From: Bacillota bacterium
GTDB taxonomy: Bacteria; Bacillota; UBA4882; UBA8346
Direction of reading: 5' to 3'
Assembly: GCA_023415375.1 (NCBI GenBank)
Contig: JAEZKW010000017.1
Location: 1 to 6,518, forward strand
Length of the DNA: 6,518 nucleotides
This document shows positions 1-6,518 of the stretch, piece after piece. Within the stretch, counting starts at the first letter, position 1, and every line of letters begins with the position of its first letter. The notes below the pieces were generated by a model, which did no database searches, had not been told where the DNA came from, and saw only the letters and a program-made list of their open reading frames with translations. Both the position numbers and the translations under genes were made by a program.

Positions 1-3000
1 GCTGGATTATGCAACAACTGAAAAAAGCTTTACAGGAAAAGGATTTTTCATTACTTGTCATTTTCCCCACCCTTAGCCTGCTTCATCAGATCCAGGATGA
101 ATTGTTGAACGATCCAGGTGTTAACGGCCTTGGCGGGATCCGTTTTCTTTTGTTTGAAGGGTTTATTGAAGAAATCGGGGAGCGGTTTGGTATAGCCCTG
201 CCGGGTCCATCGCCGCTGATTCGGGATTTGTTGGTGACGGAGGTTTTTGAATCCTTAAAAGAGCAAGGAAAACTATCCTATTTAGGAAAAGCTCCATTTA
301 CAGGCGGCTATCGTCAGGCTATTTCGGCCGGCATTGCCGAATGGAAAAGAAGTTGCCTAACGCCGGATATTTTTGAAAAGTGGGCCTCTACCAAAGGAGA
401 AAAAGAGCAACAACTGGCTTTACTCTATCAATCGTATCAACATATGCTCGTTGAAAAAAGTTATCAGGAAGAAGATTTAATTCTAAATCGTTTAGAGCAG
501 CTTAAAACTCAAAGTGAACTACCTTCTAAGCGGCCTTTAGTTATCTTGTATGGTTTTACCGACTTAACACCATTACAAAGCAATTTTATGCAGGTTTTGA
601 ACCATTGGTTTCAATTTGAAATTATTATTGATCCGACGCCGGTCGAAGAGATTCGGCAATTTGTGAGCGGAAGATTTGCCTGCAATATGTTACCTGAAGC
701 ACAAATTTCTTCCGCAAAAGATACATTACATCGATTACAAAAATATTATGGCACCAATGTGCATCTCCCAAGCGCTAATGCTAATGGCATTATGGCTAAT
801 GATAGGGCCTCTGAGTGCAGTCCGATACCGGTTGAAGACTTTTCTGTACAGATATTGCAGACCGCCGGGATGACCAAACAGGCAATGGCGATTGCCGGGG
901 AGATTCGGAATATTTTGCGGGAGAACCCTGATTACAGTTTAGATGATTTTTTAATTCTTTCACCCCATCCTCAAGACTTTATACAGGCAGCCCGGCCTAT
1001 ATTTACCGAATATCATTTGCTGTTGCCGCCAATTGCCGCTTCTGTAGGGGAGTACCCAGGACCGAACCATTTATCCCAGTTGCTTGCCGCCGGAGATTCG
1101 GATTGGCAATGGTCAGAGATGGAAGTGTTAATACGTCAGCAATATAAGGGGAGAATGGCTGAGGCGGGCGATCAAGTTTTAGTTGAACTCGGTGAACGTT
1201 ATGGAGCATTATCCGGCAAGGAGCGCTGGCTTCAATTAACAAAAAATAACGATGTCCATCAGTATTTTTTAGAAAAAGGGTTATATCTTGAACCCCTCCG
1301 GCAGGCCATCGTGCTGCTTGAAAGCATTCCCGAAGAGGCTCTTTTAAAAGACTATTTGCAAATAGCCAGCAACTACCTGAATGAAGCGCAAAAGATCGCT
1401 ATCCAAAGTTCAATAACGGGGGAAATCGATTTCGGGTTTCAATTGGGTAATATCAAGGCTATGCAACAACTTACCCAGGTTATTGACGAAGCCCGGCTTT
1501 TTATCGATAACTCACCATTATGCAACAAGAAAATGACTCTCTTCGATTTTCGGAATTTTTGGCAAAGTTATTTATTCACGAGCGAAGTCAAAGCAAAGGC
1601 CTCCCGCGATCCTTTTGTTAGAGTATTGATACCTCAGGAAGCCCGGGGACTTAAGGCAAAAATTGTATTTGTCACTGGTTTGGAACAAGGTGTTTTCCCC
1701 CGCATTTATATTCATGATTGGAAATTATCACTAAAAGACCGGCGGGAATTGAAGGCTTTCGGGGTTGAACTGGAAACCGGTGAACATTATCAAACCAAAG
1801 AAAAATTAGCTTTTTATTGGGCATTACAAGTGCCGGAAGAACATTTATACCTGGTGTATCAAACCCAGGACAGTAGCGGTCAGCCATTAAATCCTTCTCC
1901 TTTTTTGGACGAAATCGAGCCATGTTTTCCTGAACTTTTTAAACGCGCTAAGCGTTATCCCCTGGCGCTTGAACCACCACCGAGCCTGGCAGAGTGTTGC
2001 TCAAGCTTTGATGAAGGCAGTTTTTTGGCCACACGTTTAATGGCAACAACAATGGAAATCTCAGAGTTGGAACGAGAAAACTGCCTGGAGTTACTCCAGA
2101 ATCCAATGTATCAGCAGTTAACCAAACAAATCTGGCAAGAGTATGGTTTACGTAAAGGAATAGGCTACCAGCTGTTTCAAAAAGCCGAATCCCACCGATT
2201 GGTGGAAAATATTTTTGGGGAGAAGCATACCTTTGCCATTACGGCCTTGGAAGATTATAAAACCTGTCCTTACCGTTTTTTTCTGAAGCAGCTTTTGAAG
2301 GTTAAGCCATTACTCCGGCCCCAAATGCTGCCGGACAATTTGGATCTTGGGAATCTCTACCACCAGGTTTTGCAGGAGTTTGCCGAACCTTTTCGTGGCC
2401 AAAGTTTTTCTTTGGAAGAGAGCGATGGTTATCAAAAGTATTTATATGAATGCTTTCACAGTTATTACCGGGACTGGCAACAAAATGCCGCCAATGATTT
2501 GGTCAAGCTGGTATTAAATTTACTAAAGGCTCAGATTTGGGGAACATTAGGGCGTTGGTTAAAGGCAGAACTCGATTGGGCAGTACAGTCAAATGGCCGT
2601 TTTAAAATCCGCTTTTTGGAGTTGGGCTTTGGTTTGATTCAGGGCGATTTTGATCAGGCTTCCATCCCAGAACCTTATGAACTAGAGTCTGACGGCGTTC
2701 CCGTTAAAATCTGGGGCAAAGTTGACCGGGTTGACGCTGATGCCGAAGGTAATTTTATGGTTTACGACTATAAGTCGGGACGGGGTCCCTCGACCAAAGA
2801 TTTATTGGGAGCGGAATATTTGCAAATTCCTGTTTATTTACTGGCGCTGGAGAAGTTATGTTTTGGGACTGATAAAGCAGCGGGTGGAAGTTATCTGGGA
2901 CTCAAAGAGCCATCCCGCAGTCGTGGCGGAGTGTGGCATGGAGAACGTTTGCGGGTCGATGTTAAAGGTAAATGCTTACTACGAGATCAGGAATGGCAGG

Positions 3001-3179
3001 ATTGGTTAGGAGCTGTTAAAAATTCATTGACCAGCTCTGTCCAGTCGATTCGAAACGGCGACTTTTTCGCGACCACTCAGGATTGTCCCCCTTTTTGCGA
3101 ATATCGAAGTTGTTGCCGTTGTGGTGAAAAGGAGGTCGAAGGAAGCAATGAAACATCCGTTGAACAGTCAGCAAGCTGA
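1..3179 (+). CDS. addB: AddB-like subunit of ATP-dependent helicase/nuclease (5' partial)
   Basis: Subunit of the AddAB complex, which unwinds and resects double-strand DNA ends for RecA-dependent repair in the cytoplasm. Residues are counted from the ATG at 9. The N-terminal part is a degenerate UvrD-like helicase: the Walker B position reads YGFTDLTPLQ (181-190) with no DExx pair, and a motif V-like ARGLKAKIVFVTGLEQGVFP lies near 545-564. The C-terminal nuclease is intact: CPYRFF (C753), GNLYHQVLQ (H785), GKVDRVD (D906), YDYKSG (D920, K922) and QIPVY (Q939, Y943). It ends with cysteines C1026, C1030 and C1036, which with C753 match the AddB iron-sulfur ligands. The frame is open upstream of the ATG (Trp-Ile precede Met), and the family normally has a P-loop just before this point, so the true start probably lies before the window. 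The protein is 1056 residues as seen, against about 1160 for the Bacillus protein. It overlaps addA by 32 bases. The family call is firm; orthology to classical AddB is likely. Confidence 0.9.
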   Translation, partial: WIMQQLKKALQEKDFSLLVIFPTLSLLHQIQDELLNDPGVNGLGGIRFLLFEGFIEEIGERFGIALPGPSPLIRDLLVTEVFESLKEQGKLSYLGKAPFTGGYRQAISAGIAEWKRSCLTPDIFEKWASTKGEKEQQLALLYQSYQHMLVEKSYQEEDLILNRLEQLKTQSELPSKRPLVILYGFTDLTPLQSNFMQVLNHWFQFEIIIDPTPVEEIRQFVSGRFACNMLPEAQISSAKDTLHRLQKYYGTNVHLPSANANGIMANDRASECSPIPVEDFSVQILQTAGMTKQAMAIAGEIRNILRENPDYSLDDFLILSPHPQDFIQAARPIFTEYHLLLPPIAASVGEYPGPNHLSQLLAAGDSDWQWSEMEVLIRQQYKGRMAEAGDQVLVELGERYGALSGKERWLQLTKNNDVHQYFLEKGLYLEPLRQAIVLLESIPEEALLKDYLQIASNYLNEAQKIAIQSSITGEIDFGFQLGNIKAMQQLTQVIDEARLFIDNSPLCNKKMTLFDFRNFWQSYLFTSEVKAKASRDPFVRVLIPQEARGLKAKIVFVTGLEQGVFPRIYIHDWKLSLKDRRELKAFGVELETGEHYQTKEKLAFYWALQVPEEHLYLVYQTQDSSGQPLNPSPFLDEIEPCFPELFKRAKRYPLALEPPPSLAECCSSFDEGSFLATRLMATTMEISELERENCLELLQNPMYQQLTKQIWQEYGLRKGIGYQLFQKAESHRLVENIFGEKHTFAITALEDYKTCPYRFFLKQLLKVKPLLRPQMLPDNLDLGNLYHQVLQEFAEPFRGQSFSLEESDGYQKYLYECFHSYYRDWQQNAANDLVKLVLNLLKAQIWGTLGRWLKAELDWAVQSNGRFKIRFLELGFGLIQGDFDQASIPEPYELESDGVPVKIWGKVDRVDADAEGNFMVYDYKSGRGPSTKDLLGAEYLQIPVYLLALEKLCFGTDKAAGGSYLGLKEPSRSRGGVWHGERLRVDVKGKCLLRDQEWQDWLGAVKNSLTSSVQSIRNGDFFATTQDCPPFCEYRSCCRCGEKEVEGSNETSVEQSAS
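3129..3136 (+). promoter_or_regulatory. Ribosome binding site of addA inside the addB 3' end
   Basis: The sequence AAGGAGGT is a near-perfect Shine-Dalgarno match, 11 to 12 bases upstream of the ATG at 3148, which is slightly longer than usual. A second purine run, AAGGAAG at 3139-3145, lies very close to the ATG. In-frame GTG codons at 3121 and 3124 precede the strong site, so they are unlikely starts, and this supports 3148. The site lies within coding sequence for the AddB tail, so ribosomes finishing addB pass over it, which suggests translational coupling. Confidence 0.75.
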
Positions 3180-6100
3180 AGCAGTTGGGGAATTTGATAC
3201 CGATCTCCTAGTCACCGCAGGCGCGGGTACCGGCAAAACCAGCGTATTGACAAATAAATATTTAAGATTGCTGGAGGAACACCGGGCGACTGCCAGTGAG
3301 ATAGTGGCCATCACTTTTACCAAAAAGGCCGCCGCTGAAATGCGTAACCGGATTCAACAGGAAATTCTAGGTCATACTCTCGAAGAAAAGACAGCGGAAG
3401 AAGTTGATTTTTGGCAAAAGCAGCTCAGGGCTTTGGAGAGTGCACGGATTACTACATTTCATAGTTTTTGTTTGGGCTTGTTGCATGAACATCCTTTAGA
3501 CATCGGCCTTGCTCCGGTAACCAATATTTTGGGCGATGGAGAAGAAACCATTTATTTAAATCAAGCCATCGAACAATCGTTGCTGAAAAGTTTCCACGAT
3601 CCAAATTTAGATAGCCAAACCCTTACTAGATTAGTGCTTGATTTCGGCTGGGAGACTTTTATCCGGAATTTGGGTGACATCTACCGGCGGATCCGGGAAA
3701 GCGGCCGTCACTTTGACGAAGTGGTTCAAAGAAGTATGGCATTTTTAGAAGAAGCCATCCATCAGGTTCCTTACCAGATAAGCCATATTGATAAGGAAAT
3801 TGTTGATTTTTTGGAATTTTGCAAAGCCGTAAAGCTAACGGAGCGAGCGGAAGAGATTATCTGTACATTTCGGAACGATTACCCGGCATGTCAAGAAATC
3901 TTGAAGAATAATCCTGGCAGTGACACAGTATTATCGATTTTCATGAAGTTTAAAAAGGGATTGCCGAAGACTGTTCCCAATAGTATTAAAGACCGGGTCG
4001 TCGACATTCATGAACTGATGGATGCATACAGCCGTAAATTGCTCGATCAGGAAGCGATGCAGAGGATGGAGATTATTGATTGTTTATTCAAGGAAATCGA
4101 CACCGCGTACAGTAACTTAAAAAAAGAACTGGGGCTGATGGATTTTACAGATCAGATCAGGCTGGTAAGAGACTTATTATTGGAGCATCCGGATATTTTA
4201 TCAGAAGCCAGGCAGGAGATTCAATATTTATTAGTGGATGAGTTTCAGGACACCAATAGTTTACAGGCGGAGATAGTCGAATTACTGGTGGGGACAGGCC
4301 ATAATACCGGCCGTTTGATGGTGGTCGGCGATATTAAGCAGTCCATCTACCGTTTCCGCGGGGCTGAGGCAGATTTAATCGAGGACTTCGCAGAACGTTT
4401 GCGGCAAAGTCAGGGGAGAGTGATCCCGCTGACTCAGAACTACCGTTCGAACTCAACGGTTATTCATTTTGTAAATTCGTTTTGTAAAGAATTATTTCAA
4501 AATGAACCCTTTGATTATCAGAGTCTGGAAGCTGCCGGTAAGGAAGTGGATGGGAATATTGAATTTCTCCTGACCGGTGGCAATGATCGGGAAGCCGAGG
4601 CCCGGATGGTAGCGCAGCGAATCAAGCGGCTGGTACAAAAAGGGAATAATATCAAATATGGAGATATCGTGATTCTCTTTCGAGCCAGTACCTCCATGCA
4701 ACTTTATCAACAGGCCCTGCAAAAAATGGCGATTCCCTATTACACTGCCAGTGGAGGCGGGTTTTATCGCCGTCCCGAAGTGGTTGATCAGTTAAACTTA
4801 TTGCGCCTGGTGGAACAACGTTACCATGGCGTAGCACTGCTTGGATTACTAAATTCACCTTATGTCAGTTTATCGGCGGAGAGCCTATTATGGCTTAGTG
4901 AGGGACATGAACTTTTAGAGCGGTTTTACGGACAGGAGGAGTTTTCGGTGAATATTCCGGATGCCGAGCGATTCCGATTGCAAGAGTTCCGTAAACTGAT
5001 CCTCTATTTGCAACAAAACCGGGAGTATCTTAACATTGCCGCGATTATCAGGACGGCTTTACAAAGCAGTAATTACCGGGAGGTAATTTGGAGTTTGCCC
5101 CATGCCGGACAGCGTCTTGCCAATCTGGACAAGCTGCTTGAGAAGGCTGATGAATTCACCCGCAAAGGCTTTAACGACCTGCGCCGCTTTTTGGAGTTCA
5201 TTGAGAAACTGGAAGAAGTGGAAGTGGTGGAAGGAGAGGCTCAAACCCAAGCCGAGACCAGCGATGCAGTCCGTCTGATGACGATTCACCGGGCTAAAGG
5301 GTTGGAATTCCCGGTGGTTATTTTACCCGATCTGGATCGCCAGTTTCCTATCAGCAGCCAGGGGCGGCTGGCTTTTCATAAGTCTGCCGGACTTGGTCTG
5401 AGTATTCGTATTGGGGATGCCGAGTCGGCTCCGTCATCTTTATGGGAACGTATTAAAGAATTGGACAAAAGAGAAGAATTAGCGGAATTGAAACGTGTTC
5501 TTTATGTGGCGCTGACCCGGGCCAAGCAACAGCTGATTATGGCCGGCTCGGGCTGTAACCGCAGTAAAGGCAAAAGCATCGAAACGGCCAATAATTGGAT
5601 GAAATGGTTTGAGTTGATGATACCGCTCGACACCAATGAGCCCATACTGGATTACCAAGGGAATAAGATCACGATTACGAGGGAAATAGCTTCAGAGGAA
5701 GTCCAGGCGCAGGATAAAATTTTCCTGGTTGAAAATATTGACAGATTACCGGTGGACGCCATTCCGGATAGCGGCTCTGAGCAAGAAACTGCGGTTACAA
5801 GTATTTTGACTAGCAAATCGGCCAAGTCATACAAGGTCACCGAATTATTGGTGTTTAAGGGTTGTCCACGCAGGTATTTTTGGCAATATTCTTTAGGCCT
5901 CAATGTGAATATGTCGGGAATATCCGACACTGAACCGGAAAACAGCCCCGGTGACAGTTTAGGAGCCAAGATTGGAAGCTTTTTGCACCAAGTATTTCAG
6001 GCTGGTGGCGCCAAATGGCCGGAGACTTTATGGCAGCAGACGTTTCAGGGGTTAAATGTACCGGAATCCGGGCGTCTGAAGGCTGAACTCACCCAGATGT

Positions 6101-6518
6101 GGCAAAACTTTCGGCAAAGCAAGTTCACTGAAGAATATGGTGAAAATTGGGATGAAGTCCCATTTATTCTGAAACTGGATGATTCCAAAAAAGTGGAAGG
6201 CCGTTTTGACCGCTTAATCCGCTCCCAAGACGGCAGTCTGATATTAGTTGATTACAAATCGCACCGGATAGGTGCCTCGGAAGTGTCAGCAAAGGCCAGA
6301 CCTTATTTTTGGCAATTGCAACTCTACGCAATGGCTATAAGGGCTTTATGGGGCCGTTTACCGGATGAGGCTCTGCTTTATTTTCTATATCCCAATCAGA
6401 CCGTGGCAGTCCCCTTGGATGAGACTTCGCTCATCCAGACCCAACGGGAAGTCCTGAATATTATGGAATTTATTGAGGAACATGACCAGTGGCAAGATTA
6501 TGCCCAAGGGGAACGTTG
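3148..6518 (+). CDS. addA: AddA-like UvrD-family helicase with C-terminal PD-(D/E)XK nuclease (3' partial)
   Basis: Motor and nuclease subunit of AddAB, partner of the upstream AddB. The frame is open for 1123 codons plus two bases. Helicase motifs appear in order: Q motif LNSQQAEAV (5-13), Walker A AGAGTGKT (24-31), Ia ITFTKKAAAEMRNRI (55-69), ITTFHSFC (101-108), Walker B LLVDEFQDTN (361-370), III VGDIKQSIYRFRGAEAD (393-409), IV LTQNYRS (428-434), FYRRPEVVDQL (539-549), V VRLMTIHRAKGLEFPVVIL (708-726) and VI LKRVLYVALTRAK (781-793). The nuclease domain follows: VTELLVFKGCPRRYF (897-911), GSFLHQVF (H947), GRFDRL (D1021), VDYKS (D1035, K1037) and QLQLY (Q1056, Y1060), so all catalytic positions are present. 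The Bacillus protein has about 1230 residues; here the nuclease motifs come some 135 residues earlier, so the subunit is compact and probably little sequence is missing. Motif III reads RFRGAE, as in many RecB/UvrD-type relatives. A RecB-like name is the main alternative; the addB neighbour favours AddA. Confidence 0.92.
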   Translation, partial: MKHPLNSQQAEAVGEFDTDLLVTAGAGTGKTSVLTNKYLRLLEEHRATASEIVAITFTKKAAAEMRNRIQQEILGHTLEEKTAEEVDFWQKQLRALESARITTFHSFCLGLLHEHPLDIGLAPVTNILGDGEETIYLNQAIEQSLLKSFHDPNLDSQTLTRLVLDFGWETFIRNLGDIYRRIRESGRHFDEVVQRSMAFLEEAIHQVPYQISHIDKEIVDFLEFCKAVKLTERAEEIICTFRNDYPACQEILKNNPGSDTVLSIFMKFKKGLPKTVPNSIKDRVVDIHELMDAYSRKLLDQEAMQRMEIIDCLFKEIDTAYSNLKKELGLMDFTDQIRLVRDLLLEHPDILSEARQEIQYLLVDEFQDTNSLQAEIVELLVGTGHNTGRLMVVGDIKQSIYRFRGAEADLIEDFAERLRQSQGRVIPLTQNYRSNSTVIHFVNSFCKELFQNEPFDYQSLEAAGKEVDGNIEFLLTGGNDREAEARMVAQRIKRLVQKGNNIKYGDIVILFRASTSMQLYQQALQKMAIPYYTASGGGFYRRPEVVDQLNLLRLVEQRYHGVALLGLLNSPYVSLSAESLLWLSEGHELLERFYGQEEFSVNIPDAERFRLQEFRKLILYLQQNREYLNIAAIIRTALQSSNYREVIWSLPHAGQRLANLDKLLEKADEFTRKGFNDLRRFLEFIEKLEEVEVVEGEAQTQAETSDAVRLMTIHRAKGLEFPVVILPDLDRQFPISSQGRLAFHKSAGLGLSIRIGDAESAPSSLWERIKELDKREELAELKRVLYVALTRAKQQLIMAGSGCNRSKGKSIETANNWMKWFELMIPLDTNEPILDYQGNKITITREIASEEVQAQDKIFLVENIDRLPVDAIPDSGSEQETAVTSILTSKSAKSYKVTELLVFKGCPRRYFWQYSLGLNVNMSGISDTEPENSPGDSLGAKIGSFLHQVFQAGGAKWPETLWQQTFQGLNVPESGRLKAELTQMWQNFRQSKFTEEYGENWDEVPFILKLDDSKKVEGRFDRLIRSQDGSLILVDYKSHRIGASEVSAKARPYFWQLQLYAMAIRALWGRLPDEALLYFLYPNQTVAVPLDETSLIQTQREVLNIMEFIEEHDQWQDYAQGER

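Noticed and set aside
676..3009. Other short open frames on both strands inside addB (for example 1003-1242 minus, 2722-3009 plus)
   Set aside because: All overlap the continuous, motif-bearing addB frame and show no family resemblance.
3121..3126. Two in-frame GTG codons as possible earlier AddA starts
   Set aside because: They lie upstream of the strong Shine-Dalgarno sequence at 3129-3136, which serves the ATG at 3148; the ATG also gives the usual short N-terminus before the Q motif.
181..5774. Many copies of AGCGG, the Bacillus subtilis Chi pentamer (for example at 181, 666, 1875, 3700, 4625 and 5770)
   Set aside because: A five-base word is expected several times per strand in a window this size; enrichment cannot be claimed without a genome-wide count, and the host's Chi is unknown.
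5652..5969. Minus-strand open frame of 105 codons opposite addA
   Set aside because: It lies wholly within the conserved addA coding sequence, shows no recognisable domain and is best explained as a shadow frame.
6001..6008. GCTGGTGG, an exact match to the Escherichia coli Chi octamer, inside addA
   Set aside because: Chi sequences are specific to the enzyme and lineage; an AddAB host is not expected to use the E. coli octamer. A single copy, explained by coding for Ala-Gly-Gly, is likely chance.
1..6518. A novel defence or mobile system built around the helicase and nuclease
   Set aside because: The two genes pair as AddB and AddA with all expected motifs, and the window has no transposase, integrase, toxin, methylase or array to suggest anything other than a DNA repair operon.

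Overview
The window holds two long, convergent-in-function genes on the + strand and almost nothing else. They are the two subunits of an AddAB-type (RexAB-type) helicase-nuclease, in the order addB then addA. Both are cut by the window edges: addB lacks its 5' end and addA lacks its 3' end. The addB-addA order, the moderate base composition (mid-40s % GC by eye, not computed), strong AAGGAGGT-type ribosome binding and tight gene overlap suggest a Bacillota (Clostridia-like) bacterium. This is an inference, and no species can be named.

Layout: bases 1-3179 encode AddB, an inactivated-helicase-like protein with a C-terminal PD-(D/E)XK nuclease domain and a cysteine cluster typical of the AddB iron-sulfur site. 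A Shine-Dalgarno sequence at 3129-3136 lies inside the last codons of addB. AddA starts at 3148, 32 bases before addB ends, and runs open to base 6518. It has a complete set of superfamily 1A (UvrD/RecB-like) helicase motifs followed by a second PD-(D/E)XK nuclease domain. No gap between genes is long enough to hold a promoter, terminator or RNA gene, and I saw no mobile element, CRISPR or tRNA.

Working together, AddA supplies the ATP-driven 3'-5' motor and one nuclease; AddB supplies the second nuclease and, by family knowledge, the Chi-recognition scaffold. The complex resects double-strand breaks so that RecA can load. The system is a known one. The points of interest are that this pair looks compact and divergent from the Bacillus type, and that AddA carries a cysteine where AddB has the first ligand of its iron-sulfur cluster, with the window ending in TG just where a further cysteine could fall.
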